DNA of 64,000 bases from Candidatus Bathyarchaeota archaeon (GCA_026014595.1 JAOZHY010000018.1:1-64000); one strand, 5' to 3'; shown: positions 52,005-61,376, numbered from the stretch's first letter. Program-made: numbers and translations. The notes: generated by a model from the letters alone, not told the origin.

Positions 52005-52541
52005 TTATTGCTCGAAGGCGTAGTCAAATCCGGTGGCGTAGGGGCACAAGATTCTGTATTGTGTGATTTTGCTGTCTTTTTTCTTTTTATAAAAGCCTGC
52101 CACTGTTAGGTGGTATTTTCCTAAGGTGCCTGATAGTTTGTTTTTTGTTTCTGTCCATGGTGCTGTTTTCTTTGCGTCGTTGATGGCTACTATCATTTCT
52201 ATTTCTCCTTCTTGCATGTATTTCTTGTCTGTTTCGCTTAGCTGTGCGAAACCGCGTTTCTCTCCGAATTGAGGGTGAGAGTGGAAATACCCGAGTTTTT
52301 GCAGGTGTATTAGTTTGGGGAGAACTTCGATTACTTTGAGTTCTCTTCGCCAGTTTGGCGTAACTTCAGCGAATTTTCTTTTTGCGGATTGGAAAGGTAT
52401 GGCGTATTCGACTATTATGCGTCCCTGAGTTTGAAAACCTAATAGAGCTCCGTGGCATTCGTTTTTGTAAACTTCAACAGAGGAGAGAATTATGCTCATG
52501 AAGGCTTTGTCGGAAAGGAATATCTCAGTTGTTCCAAACAT
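52005..52541 (-). CDS. JAMM/MPN+ metallopeptidase
   Basis: The 178-residue protein has the full JAMM signature: Glu in KNECHGALLG (about residue 28) and GYFHSHPQFGEKRGFAQLSETDKKY (HSHP near 87-90, then S-x2-D). Such zinc enzymes cut isopeptide bonds or trim ubiquitin-like tails. It is the last gene of the minus-strand module, 93 bp after the BrxL-like gene. Partner proteins (a ubiquitin-like modifier) are not visible in the element. Confidence 0.85.
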   Translation of the reverse strand: MFGTTEIFLSDKAFMSIILSSVEVYKNECHGALLGFQTQGRIIVEYAIPFQSAKRKFAEVTPNWRRELKVIEVLPKLIHLQKLGYFHSHPQFGEKRGFAQLSETDKKYMQEGEIEMIVAINDAKKTAPWTETKNKLSGTLGKYHLTVAGFYKKKKDSKITQYRILCPYATGFDYAFEQ

Positions 52542-52634
52542 GAAATGATACTTTCCAGTTGCGGTTCTTGGGGTTAAGTGGGAGCGCTATCATTGGTTGC
52601 CTTCTGTGTCCGTTTTTAGCCTTATAATGTCATC

Positions 52635-54533
52635 TCATTCCTGGATTAGGTCTTTGGCTGTTTTCCATAATTCTGCGAAGGGTGGTTTGTTTGCTGTTTC
52701 TTTGATTTCGCTGTATTGCCCTCGTGCAACTATGTCAGGTGAAGGGATGTTGAAGTTTTTGTGTTTTGATAGTACCCATCTGTCGTGTATGTCTCTTTCT
52801 GTTTTTGGGTTGAGTACTCTGAGTTCAGCGGTTACGCCTCGGTTTTTCATTGATTCTGCGAATTCTTTGAACAGTTTTCTGAATTTTTCATCTGCGGTCT
52901 TTGCTGACATTAAGATTTTGATTTCCTTTACGCAAAGCGGGTTTACGGATTCGATAAGGTATTCGAGGCCGACTTTTGAGAAGTATTTGTCTATCCAGTA
53001 GATGAATTCGTCGCAGTTGGCTATCATTCGTTGGTATTCTATTCTGTTTCGGAATGGGTCGTCGGGTTTTATTAAGCCTGGTTGTTGTTCGAGGGCTGGT
53101 GTTGTGGCTGAGGTTTTTCCTGCGCGAGGGGCGTATGCGAGTTTCTTTTTTGCGAATTCGCCTGGTGAGATTATGTGGAGCCAGTCGTTGACTCTTTCTC
53201 TGTATTCTGCGGCGAGGTCCATTATGATTTTTAGTTCGGTGTTGTCGAATTCGGCGTTTGGTATTAGGAGTTTTAGTAGTCCGCTTGCGATGCGTTTTAC
53301 GGCTTTTTCGTCTCTTATGGTGTAGTCGCCTGTTAGGTTGATTTCTTGGTCGACTATGTGGGTGTAGTTTTGTTTTCTTAGTTCGTGCATTATTTCGCAG
53401 AAGTAGTCTGAGGCTATGCCGTAGCCGCGTGAGAGGTGGCGGGTTGACATGCTTATTTTTGGAAGTTCCCATCCTGGTACGACGCCGTGGATTCTGTCTA
53501 TGAAGGCTGAGTCGCGCATTTCTTTTGGGAGGACGTAGGTGAAGTCTTCGACTGGGACGTAGCCTGTTTCTTTCTGTTCTACGGTTATGTTGCCCATTAG
53601 CATGAGGCTGCAGGTGCTGGCTGAGCGTTTTGGTCCTCTTTCGTAGTGTCCGCTTTCCATGTAGTCTTTGAGTTTGCCTATCATTTCGTCTGGGTTCGTG
53701 AATTTTACCTTGCTAATTTCATCGAGGATTATGGCGTCTTTTGCTGCCATTTCTCCGAGTTCGCGTCTTGCTATGTTGTAGAAGAGCGTAGCTGCAGATA
53801 TGTTGCCGCCTGCGAATATGCGGGTGTAGTATGAGCTGTTGCGGTATAGGTAGGTTTTGCCTGTTTGTTTAGGTCCGAATTCCATGAGGTTTGTGTTGTT
53901 TTCTACGAGCGGGATTAGGCGTGTTAGGAAAATAAGTTTCTGCCTTAGAGTGTATTGTTCATGGTTTAGGCCGACGGTGTTGAGGATCAAGTCTATCCAT
54001 TCTTCGAAGGTGAACGATTGTCTGGCTTCTTGGATTATTTTTGTGTCGGTGGTCGTGCATTGAAAGGGCGAGAAGTCCTGTATTAGGATTGGCGCCATTG
54101 ATTCTGGCGCTGTGTCCGGAGAGTAATTTAGGGTTACGAGTCCCCACATTCCTGCCATTAGTAGGTTTTGGTTTTTGTCGAGTACGTCGAGGTTTATCAT
54201 GCAGTCTTTGAGGTTTAGGTTTTGTAGGTGTGCTCTGTATGTGCCGAGTTCGACGTCTGTTGTTACTTTTACTTCGTCTATGAGCGTTATTTTGCCCGTG
54301 GTCATTACGTCGGAGAGGACTTTGTCTCTTTCTCTTGCCTCGTGGTAGTATTTTGCGATGAATTTGGAAAGTTGAGGTCCGTAGTTTTCTTCTCCGTATT
54401 TGTCGGTGAATTTTGAGGCTAAGTATTCTACGACGTATCTTGGGAGCATGAAGAATTCTTGTTTGTTGGCTACTCTTTTGTCGGTTGCGAGGTCTGCGAA
54501 GACTTTTTTGGTTTTGTTGAAAAGTTCGCTCAT
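52635..54533 (-). CDS. brxL: BrxL-like AAA+ protein with PLD/MIT-C-like C-terminal domain
   Basis: The 632-residue protein follows the BrxL layout: N-terminal YVVEYLASKF..., DEVKVTTDVELGTYRAHLQNL, then SFTFEEWIDLILNTVGL and RLIPLVENNTNLMEFGPKQTGKTYLYRNSSY. Walker A is GPKQTGKT (about 219) and Walker B AIILDEISKVKF (about 266-277); KDYMESGHYERGPKR and GNITVEQ match sensor regions. Classical BrxL ends in a Lon protease domain. Here the last 130 residues (AELRVLNPKTERDIHDRWVL, HDR near 579) instead resemble the PLD-like domain at the C-terminus of MIT proteins. The start ATG overlaps the upstream stop as TAATG, so it is coupled to the methylase. Confidence 0.88.
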   Translation of the reverse strand: MSELFNKTKKVFADLATDKRVANKQEFFMLPRYVVEYLASKFTDKYGEENYGPQLSKFIAKYYHEARERDKVLSDVMTTGKITLIDEVKVTTDVELGTYRAHLQNLNLKDCMINLDVLDKNQNLLMAGMWGLVTLNYSPDTAPESMAPILIQDFSPFQCTTTDTKIIQEARQSFTFEEWIDLILNTVGLNHEQYTLRQKLIFLTRLIPLVENNTNLMEFGPKQTGKTYLYRNSSYYTRIFAGGNISAATLFYNIARRELGEMAAKDAIILDEISKVKFTNPDEMIGKLKDYMESGHYERGPKRSASTCSLMLMGNITVEQKETGYVPVEDFTYVLPKEMRDSAFIDRIHGVVPGWELPKISMSTRHLSRGYGIASDYFCEIMHELRKQNYTHIVDQEINLTGDYTIRDEKAVKRIASGLLKLLIPNAEFDNTELKIIMDLAAEYRERVNDWLHIISPGEFAKKKLAYAPRAGKTSATTPALEQQPGLIKPDDPFRNRIEYQRMIANCDEFIYWIDKYFSKVGLEYLIESVNPLCVKEIKILMSAKTADEKFRKLFKEFAESMKNRGVTAELRVLNPKTERDIHDRWVLSKHKNFNIPSPDIVARGQYSEIKETANKPPFAELWKTAKDLIQE

Positions 54534-57500
54534 TAGCTTTCCTCCAGTAATTCGTCCAGTTTGCCAGTTAGAGACTCATCTTTTCTGAATTTCTTCTTTT
54601 CCTTAACGTGAAGGGTAAACTCGCTTTCCACCACTTTATCTTGGGTGATTATTTTGTATGGGATTTTATGTTCCCCTATTGGGAGCGGGGGAATTTTTAC
54701 CTTGATGGTCTCTTGTTCTTTGTCAGTTTTTAATTCGACTTTTCGGTCTGGCAGTTGCAGTTCTATTTCTACTGTGCCCTTCGGAGGATTTGTTATAGCC
54801 ACTTCAAAGCTGCCAGCAACATTGGGACTGGCGACAGCATTTAGAAAGTCGACCGCGACCTCCATAGATTCCTCTTCGACAAATTCCTCCTCAACCTCTT
54901 CGCCTTTTAGAGTAGCCAGCGTCTTTTTGATATCAGTCAATTCTGATTCTGTCAATCCATATATTTTAGCCGCTGTATCATCAATCTCAGCTTCTACAAA
55001 AGTAAGCTCATCAAGAGCTTTCAAATCATTTTCTTGATGGTGCTTCTTAGCCAGTGTGTGTGCTTTTCTTGAAAGCTGCACAAGCTTCAGATGAATCTCA
55101 TTTTTCGAATCGAATTTAGGAATCTTGATGTTTTTCACTATATGCGTTTCCATCCTTATTTCATATGTATAAGCAGCAATTACACAAAGTATGGGAGAAG
55201 AGTTCAGCAGTCCACATACATAGTATGCCTCATCTTCATTGTCAAAAGGCACTGTAATCAGCGAGTGTGTGAGTACGATACTCTTTTTACCCGCAAGAAA
55301 CTTATCTTTTTTGGGTTCAACGACTGAAGCAGCAAAATCGACAGCTTTTCCACTGATACCGCCTGCTATAGCCTTCCACACGACTTTATATTTTGCGAGG
55401 CTGGGTTCGACATTAAATAGCCAATAGAAAGGCGGTGCTTTCTTTTCTGCTTCTGCCATTTGCATTTTCTTATATGGCTCCAACTTGGACTTGTAAGGTT
55501 GCCCTTTACGGGATATAAGTTGTTTAAAGAATTCAAAGAAGTAAGCGTAGGTTTTAGGATACTTAACTCTAAGGATAGAAGACGATAGTACCGCACCTTT
55601 TTCATCAGTAGGAACAATATGATAATGGACTGGGTCTTCGACAAACCACCTTCTAACTTCTCTCCCTCTCAACATTGGGTAAACCAAGTTTGATTCTATT
55701 GAAGTTGTTATTTTCCTTACTCGTATCTTTAGACCAGATATGTCAACATTTTCGATTGTTAGAGTATTTCGATCACTGGCGAGTATATTTATCCAATACA
55801 CAGCATTAAGCCCGGTATAAATTCCAGCGTAGGCTCTATACCAAGGTGAGGCCCCGACTACTTTCCTTAAAGCAGTGTAAGCATTCTCAATTATTTCCAT
55901 CCACTGTGTTTCTGGCTTGTTTTCTTTAATGGGTGCAAAAACTACTTTTGTTTGTTTTGTCACCCGTCTCACTTCTGTCAAGTCGGCTTCTTGAGTAATA
56001 CCTGAGCTTCTGGGGTTCTGCCATAACACACCGTCAATAGGAAACTTGGTTCTGCCTTTTTTCACAACAATCATAGCAGCCCTATTAACCGCTCCTTCAA
56101 ATGGAAAAAGTTCAACCAGATCATGTGCTTTTAATATTTCGCACTTGTTGGCGATGTACTTTCTAAAGCCTGCCCCTGCTTGGTTCTTGTAAAGCGTGAA
56201 TGGTATCAAGAATGCAAGTTTGCCACTATCGTCCAAATATCTATCGACACACCTCGTGACAAATAACATCGCCATGTCTTTCTTGACTTTTCCAATACCC
56301 ATTCCCTTAGTAGTTCCCAAGAGACCATACTGATCCCAGAGATCTTTAGTGCTCTCTCTATAATTTCCAGGGAGACTTTCCCAGTTTATCCATGGAGGAT
56401 TGCCAATCACATATTCAAACCTACCTCTCGCGCCTGTTATGGTGAGAGGAGCAAAGGCGTTCTTTATGATTGATGCCCAAACGTGATTCTTTCCTTCTTT
56501 TTCAAGCTGTAGGAAAACTTTAAACAAGGCGCCAGTAAGTCTTAGCTCGTTTTCATCCAAACTAAGTTCATCTTTGATTACATAAAGGAAATCTTCAACA
56601 GTATATCGTAATCTTAGGAATCTGTCAATCGCCTCAAGGAGCCTGCCTAAAATTCCTTTGTCAACTGCAGTTTTGGGCAACTCGAAAACTCCAACATGAG
56701 TTCTAATGACATAGGAAATACCAGTTAATGTTGTTTTAGTTTCAACCAACAGCGAATCTGCCAAGTAAACAGGTATCTCAATCGACCCCTGGGCATAACC
56801 GAGCAGATCTGCAATAGCAAGCAAGTAATTTGTCCTTGCTGTCAGAACGGCGAGAGGATTTAAATCGAATCCAACCACATTTCGAAGCACATAATTTACC
56901 AGTACGTCTTTCAAATAGTGTTTCTCGGCATATTCTCTAAGTCTCCTTAACGCAAGCACAATAAATGTTCCAGAACCGCAGGCTGGATCCAGCACTCGTA
57001 AATTGAGAGGTTTTGTCAAGTCATTTTTCGCTTCAGTTACGCTCTCAAAACTTTCAACTGTTACGCCCACTTCATCCAAAAGTAACTCTGCGAGCCAGTC
57101 CGGAGTATAGTACTCCCCAAGATCATGTCTAATCTTAGTTGGTAACAGGTTCTGATAAAGCCTCTTTAGTAAATCTCGAGTATATTCAGGCTCAAGTACA
57201 GGTGTTGCCGGTTCATAATCTGCCAATGTCCTGGCTAAGCGTGCAATGGCATCAGCAGATTTTTTGTCCAACTCCTCTAAATACCATGAGAAATAGTCGC
57301 CTTCAATGAAATTTGTAATATTGAGAAACTTTTTAAACACGCCACCACTTTCCAAGTCTTCCAAAGTCCGTTTAAAAGCATCCAGACCTTTCATGTTCGC
57401 GTCTTCGAGTTCAGCTACGTAGGATTTTAACCATCTACCAGCGCCAAAAAGATATGCAACCTCAGCTGCCAAAAGTTTCATAACCAACGCATAATATGTG

Positions 57501-58222
57501 TGAACCGCAAAAAGCAAGGCGCTGTAATCGATTTTTCCCGATAACCCATATTCTGCTTCCAAACCCTTTAACTTCTCAGGACTGTAGGAACATACTTGTG
57601 AAAACAGTCTTTTCCAGTCATTAAACAAAGCCTCAACCTTAGGATTCTTCGAAGACACACCCTTACCATAAAAAACATTAACCATACTCACCGCTGTATC
57701 GCTCTTGGGTCCAAAATCCTTAAGCAACTCGTCAACAGCCAGCTTCTTCCGCCTAAGCCCCCTAATCGCTTCAACAAGCCTCAGAACAGTCTCCCTATTC
57801 AGATCATAAGGACCCCTCAACAACCAAGTCTTACTCTTCTCATCATATCGAACAAAACCAATCTTATCAGCCAAAAGAACGCCCAAAAACAGCTTAAACC
57901 TGCCCTCAACCTCCGCCTCCTCTTTGATATAACCAATCAACTGCTCCTTGGCTTTGGCAATATCTGGCTCTTTCAACAATTTTCCAGGAGCCTTATACTC
58001 AATAACCACATGACCATAAAGAGCATCAATCCTTCCTCCAGTAACAAAAGTGTACTTCTCATGCCTCGGCGACGGAATACCCAACTTAGATATTACTTCA
58101 CTCTGCAGAATCCCTGAATCGGTTATTCTTAGCTCTTCCTCATTTGCAGCCGTAGCAGCAGCACGCTTAAGCCCAACCAAAACCTTATCCACATCAATCT
58201 GCTCAACCGAAGCCATATCCAC
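54533..58222 (-). CDS. Type IIG / PglX-like adenine methyltransferase with N-terminal nuclease and C-terminal beta domain
   Basis: The 1229-residue protein starts at GTG 58222. Residues about 55-85 carry a PD-(D/E)xK-like site (TGGRIDALYGHVVIEYKAPG). The methylase core has motif I VLDPACGSGTFIVLALRR (about 407-424), VGFDLNPLAVLTARTNYL, and motif IV YVIGNPPWINWE (about 605). Target-recognition and helical regions follow to about residue 1090. The last ~130 residues form an Ig-like beta domain (TVEIELQLPDRKVELKTD). In BREX, PglX is the methylase. This protein with its nuclease-like domain could both modify and restrict. It overlaps the zinc-ribbon gene by 1 nt and BrxL by 1 nt. Confidence 0.9.
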   Translation of the reverse strand: MDMASVEQIDVDKVLVGLKRAAATAANEEELRITDSGILQSEVISKLGIPSPRHEKYTFVTGGRIDALYGHVVIEYKAPGKLLKEPDIAKAKEQLIGYIKEEAEVEGRFKLFLGVLLADKIGFVRYDEKSKTWLLRGPYDLNRETVLRLVEAIRGLRRKKLAVDELLKDFGPKSDTAVSMVNVFYGKGVSSKNPKVEALFNDWKRLFSQVCSYSPEKLKGLEAEYGLSGKIDYSALLFAVHTYYALVMKLLAAEVAYLFGAGRWLKSYVAELEDANMKGLDAFKRTLEDLESGGVFKKFLNITNFIEGDYFSWYLEELDKKSADAIARLARTLADYEPATPVLEPEYTRDLLKRLYQNLLPTKIRHDLGEYYTPDWLAELLLDEVGVTVESFESVTEAKNDLTKPLNLRVLDPACGSGTFIVLALRRLREYAEKHYLKDVLVNYVLRNVVGFDLNPLAVLTARTNYLLAIADLLGYAQGSIEIPVYLADSLLVETKTTLTGISYVIRTHVGVFELPKTAVDKGILGRLLEAIDRFLRLRYTVEDFLYVIKDELSLDENELRLTGALFKVFLQLEKEGKNHVWASIIKNAFAPLTITGARGRFEYVIGNPPWINWESLPGNYRESTKDLWDQYGLLGTTKGMGIGKVKKDMAMLFVTRCVDRYLDDSGKLAFLIPFTLYKNQAGAGFRKYIANKCEILKAHDLVELFPFEGAVNRAAMIVVKKGRTKFPIDGVLWQNPRSSGITQEADLTEVRRVTKQTKVVFAPIKENKPETQWMEIIENAYTALRKVVGASPWYRAYAGIYTGLNAVYWINILASDRNTLTIENVDISGLKIRVRKITTSIESNLVYPMLRGREVRRWFVEDPVHYHIVPTDEKGAVLSSSILRVKYPKTYAYFFEFFKQLISRKGQPYKSKLEPYKKMQMAEAEKKAPPFYWLFNVEPSLAKYKVVWKAIAGGISGKAVDFAASVVEPKKDKFLAGKKSIVLTHSLITVPFDNEDEAYYVCGLLNSSPILCVIAAYTYEIRMETHIVKNIKIPKFDSKNEIHLKLVQLSRKAHTLAKKHHQENDLKALDELTFVEAEIDDTAAKIYGLTESELTDIKKTLATLKGEEVEEEFVEEESMEVAVDFLNAVASPNVAGSFEVAITNPPKGTVEIELQLPDRKVELKTDKEQETIKVKIPPLPIGEHKIPYKIITQDKVVESEFTLHVKEKKKFRKDESLTGKLDELLEES

Positions 58223-58401
58223 TATTTCCTCTTACCCTTAGGTATCATAAACCTCGATTTCGGACTAACATAAACGTTAAATTTCCCCTTACAACTCGGG
58301 CACACATAACGCCCAACATCATAAAACCTGAACTTCCAAGATTTCAGAGGCTTAATCGCAACCTCGCTGCCGCAAGCAGGACACTGAACGTCGTCACCCA
58401 T
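58222..58401 (-). CDS. Zinc-ribbon microprotein, 59 aa, first in the defence operon
   Basis: ATG 58401 to TAG 58222. The peptide has paired cysteines C-P-A-C and C-P-S-C, 27 residues apart between pairs, in a beta-rich zinc ribbon (MGDDVQCPACGSEVAIKPLK; RFYDVGRYVCPSCKGKF) with a basic tail. Its stop TAG shares its G with the GTG start of the methylase, so translation is coupled. It may bind DNA or regulate the module. Confidence 0.8.
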   Translation of the reverse strand: MGDDVQCPACGSEVAIKPLKSWKFRFYDVGRYVCPSCKGKFNVYVSPKSRFMIPKGKRK

Positions 58402-58467
58402 TTATAACACCATCCTGATATTATCCATTGGCACTACTAAAAAAACTTGTCATCCCTTCAACAACTA

Positions 58468-58692
58468 TTATCTTCCTTTTACTTTTTCACGGTTTTCTTT
58501 TTCTTCGCGCCATCTCTCGTATTTCGCCAAAACCTCATCTATCTGCTTATCGATGAAGTCTGCTGCGCTTAGGTAAGGCGGATCCATCTCTTCTCGTTCA
58601 GCTTCCAGCTTCTCATACTTGTCTCTCTGCACTTCCACGTATTCCGTGTTTTCTCTGAATAATTTCAGGCGCCATCTTGCGGCCTCATGCAT
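58468..58692 (-). CDS. Small charged protein, 74 aa
   Basis: ATG 58692 lies 4 nt after GAGAGGAG, a strong ribosome site. The protein (MHEAARWRLKLFRENTEYVE, then SAADFIDKQIDEVLAKYERWREEKENREK) is helical and highly charged. The frame is open upstream to 58860, but that part has no sensible start. It precedes the zinc-ribbon gene and could belong to the same operon. It resembles antitoxin-like or regulator peptides only in general character. Confidence 0.6.
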   Translation of the reverse strand: MHEAARWRLKLFRENTEYVEVQRDKYEKLEAEREEMDPPYLSAADFIDKQIDEVLAKYERWREEKENREKVKGR

Positions 58693-59127
58693 AAACTCCT
58701 CTCTTGCGCTTGGCTTTACATAGAGTAGACAAATTCGATGCAAAAAAAACTTAAAAACAAAATAGAACATTTGTAGCATAAAGAACAATCGAGCAAGCTC
58801 AGAGCGAGACTGGGCAATTCGCTGCTTGCCTGCCCAAACCAAAAGGGGTGTGCGTGGCATTTACCGTGGGTTTTAAGTTGTTCTACATCATGCCCTGAAC
58901 GAGGTGAAAGGTTTTATCCAATCTATATTACTTACTTAACTAACACTACCGATTAAAGCAACATTGGGTAAATTTGAGATTACTTCCATGGACATTTTAC
59001 CCTATCTATTGAGGAAGTATTGGAATTCACCAGCTTCCTTAAACTTCTCGACAGCCAAAAATCCAAGCATTTTTCTTCATTTAGAAGGAAAGCCTTTTTG
59101 AAATCAACACCAAAAAAGAGAGGATAC

Positions 59128-59802
59128 ATGCTGGACGAACAAGGAATTATCAACGAAGTATTCAGAGAAACAGGGATTCACATAGACTCCATTTTCGAAA
59201 TGAAAATTGAAGAGCTAAAAAGCGACGAAGAAGTACCTGACAACTGCCCAAGATGTAACCAAGAGCTGACGCTAATATACGACCGCTCGGAATACGACGA
59301 AAACAATCCTTTCAGTCTGCTTGTTCTCAAATGCCAAAGATGCCACATAGCATATTCGTACTGGTGGGAAGAGTTCTGTGATCCAACCTACGACGACAAC
59401 AGCGGATACATATTATCAAAGAAGGGAAAACTAATAATCTCTAAGAAAGCGGCAGCAGAATATTTAAAAGAAATTTCAACGCGTGAAAAAAGAAACAAAG
59501 AACTAATCAGGCTATTCCAAGAAAAGCTCCCCATATTATGCAAGGCAGGTCTGAGCCTTGAAACTCTGAACCTGGCAAGAAACCAAGCAGCAGCCTACAT
59601 ACAACAACATAAAACCTCTAAGAAAGGTATTTCCAAACTTCTTGCAGCGGCAATTTATTCTAAAGCCAATGGTGAATACGTTTGCGGATCGTGGAAACAT
59701 ACTGGAGAAGGAATATCAGAAGAAGATCTTGCTGAGATTTTCGGCGTTACGAGAAAAACAATCCGCAAATGGAAAAAAGTATTTGAAACCCAATATTTCT
59801 AA
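59128..59802 (+). CDS. TFB-like protein: zinc ribbon and cyclin-type HTH end
   Basis: The protein is 224 residues from ATG 59128, with GAGAGGA 4 nt upstream; the frame is open back to TTG 59020 but that stretch looks non-coding. It has a zinc ribbon (CPRC and CQRC, residues about 40-73), then a helical region. The C-terminal half ISKLLAAAIYSKANGE... ISEEDLAEIFGVTRKTIRKWKKVFE is like the second cyclin fold of TFB/TFIIB. It is unusually placed on an element and may redirect the host transcription apparatus. Confidence 0.7.
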   Translation: MLDEQGIINEVFRETGIHIDSIFEMKIEELKSDEEVPDNCPRCNQELTLIYDRSEYDENNPFSLLVLKCQRCHIAYSYWWEEFCDPTYDDNSGYILSKKGKLIISKKAAAEYLKEISTREKRNKELIRLFQEKLPILCKAGLSLETLNLARNQAAAYIQQHKTSKKGISKLLAAAIYSKANGEYVCGSWKHTGEGISEEDLAEIFGVTRKTIRKWKKVFETQYF

Positions 59803-59895
59803 ATAGCCCACAAGAAGTAGTAGCGCAAGAAGCACCTTTGAGCCCATTTTTACAATTCTGCAAACAACCTTCTAAAAATGTGAGAGGTAGTTACG

Positions 59896-60072
59896 TTGCT
59901 TAAGGCCTTAGTGATTATCCCAAATGAATGGACAACGGAATATAGCGACCTACTTGCTATAGCGAGAGCTGAAGCCCGCAAACGGGAGTATTCAGAGCAG
60001 AATCCGCCTATTCGCTCTCGGCAGTTTGCCCCCAGAACTGGGCGTCTACATAGCTATTTACTTAGCATCTGA
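59896..60072 (+). CDS. Small basic protein, 58 aa, possible
   Basis: TTG 59896 lies 7 nt after GAGAGGT; the frame ends at TGA 60070. The peptide (LLKALVIIPNEWTTEYSDLL, AIARAEARKREYSEQNPP) has an initial strand and a helix. It is followed 43 bp later by the integrase gene. The ribosome site matches the style of neighbouring genes, but no relative is known to me. Confidence 0.4.
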   Translation: MLKALVIIPNEWTTEYSDLLAIARAEARKREYSEQNPPIRSRQFAPRTGRLHSYLLSI

Positions 60073-60115
60073 CGCCGAAAACCAAACTCCAAAGTAAGAG
60101 AGGTGAAAAAGCATA

Positions 60116-61372
60116 ATGGCTGAGGGAGAGGGCAAGGGCTGCTCCTCAAGTATCGCTCCTACAGGAGAAAATGCGTTTTCAGAGGAGTGGCGTAAAAGCC
60201 GAACGCACTGTCCACCTAAAGAACCTCAGCCTCTTAACTGCCCTAAATGTGGTTCAACTCGGATTGATAAAAACGGGCACCGTTATTTGAGAGGCGAAAT
60301 TGACATTCAGCGCTTCGTATGCCAGAAATGCGGCTACCGCTTCAGCGAGCCATATCATTATAAAGGCTGTTTGCCAAAAGGTAAACGTCGAATCTGCGCA
60401 GTCCTGCAGGATGCGAAAAATTTGACCGAAGCGACAAAAACCAAAATTGTCGCGGGTAGAGAAAACCATTCAACCACACCTCAAGACGTCAAAGGCAAAA
60501 TCGTTGAACTCTGTTTCCACATGCAGAAACAAGGCTACAGCGAAACAACAATACGACTAACCCGTTCAGCATTAAACGTGCTATCTGACCGCGGAGCCGA
60601 CCTCTCAAATCCAGAATCAGTCAAAGAAACAATATTCAAGCAACATTGGAGCGAAGCCAGAAAACGCAACGTCATAAACGCCTATACCCTGTACCTCAAA
60701 ATCCAAAAACTAACATGGGAACCGCCACGCACCAAAGTAAACCGCAAATTCCCATTCATCCCAACAGAAAAAGAAATCGATGACTTAATAGCCGGATGCG
60801 GCAAAAAATGCTCAACCTTTCTGCAACTACTCAAGGAAACAGCGATGAGATGCGGCGAAGCCAAACGCCTAGAATGGACAGACATAGACTTCGAAAAGAA
60901 CATAATAACCCTAAACCTGCCCGAAAAAGGTAGCAACCCCCGCCTCTGGAAAGTCAGCCAAAAACTCATAAGCATGCTAAACAACCTACCGCGAGACTCA
61001 GAAGCAGTCTTCGGCAGCGGACCAATAACCTCCATGAAAACAACCTTCGGCAAAGCAAGAAAACGATTAGCAGAAAAACTCCAAAACCCAAGGCTGAAAC
61101 GGATTTCATTCCACACACTCCGACATTGGAAAGCAACCATGCTTCAACACCAAACAAAAGACCCACTCTATGTCAGAGATTTCCTAGGGCATAAGGAACT
61201 GAGAAACACGGAAATCTACATCACCATCGAAAGAACACTGTTCGAACCATACAGCGACGAGTTCACCGTAAGAATCGCAGAAAAACCCGAAGACGTAAAA
61301 AGCTTGCTAGAAGTAGGTTTCGAGTACGTTTGCCAGAAAGACAACTTAATATTCTTGAGGAAACGTAAATGA
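60116..61372 (+). CDS. int: Tyrosine recombinase (integrase) with N-terminal zinc ribbon
   Basis: The 418-residue protein has an N-terminal zinc ribbon (CPKCGSTRIDKNGHRY, then CQKCGYRF; residues 41-72), a SAM-like core-binding domain (about 120-215), and a catalytic domain. Catalytic residues are the Arg in TAMRCGEAKRLEW (about 245), HTLRH (about 333-337), the His in FLGHKELRNTEIY (about 359) and the Tyr in EIYITIER (about 367). AGAGAGGTG precedes the ATG. It ends 42 nt before tRNA-His. A decayed relative lies at 46740. Confidence 0.94.
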   Translation: MAEGEGKGCSSSIAPTGENAFSEEWRKSRTHCPPKEPQPLNCPKCGSTRIDKNGHRYLRGEIDIQRFVCQKCGYRFSEPYHYKGCLPKGKRRICAVLQDAKNLTEATKTKIVAGRENHSTTPQDVKGKIVELCFHMQKQGYSETTIRLTRSALNVLSDRGADLSNPESVKETIFKQHWSEARKRNVINAYTLYLKIQKLTWEPPRTKVNRKFPFIPTEKEIDDLIAGCGKKCSTFLQLLKETAMRCGEAKRLEWTDIDFEKNIITLNLPEKGSNPRLWKVSQKLISMLNNLPRDSEAVFGSGPITSMKTTFGKARKRLAEKLQNPRLKRISFHTLRHWKATMLQHQTKDPLYVRDFLGHKELRNTEIYITIERTLFEPYSDEFTVRIAEKPEDVKSLLEVGFEYVCQKDNLIFLRKRK

Positions 61373-61376
61373 TGAA

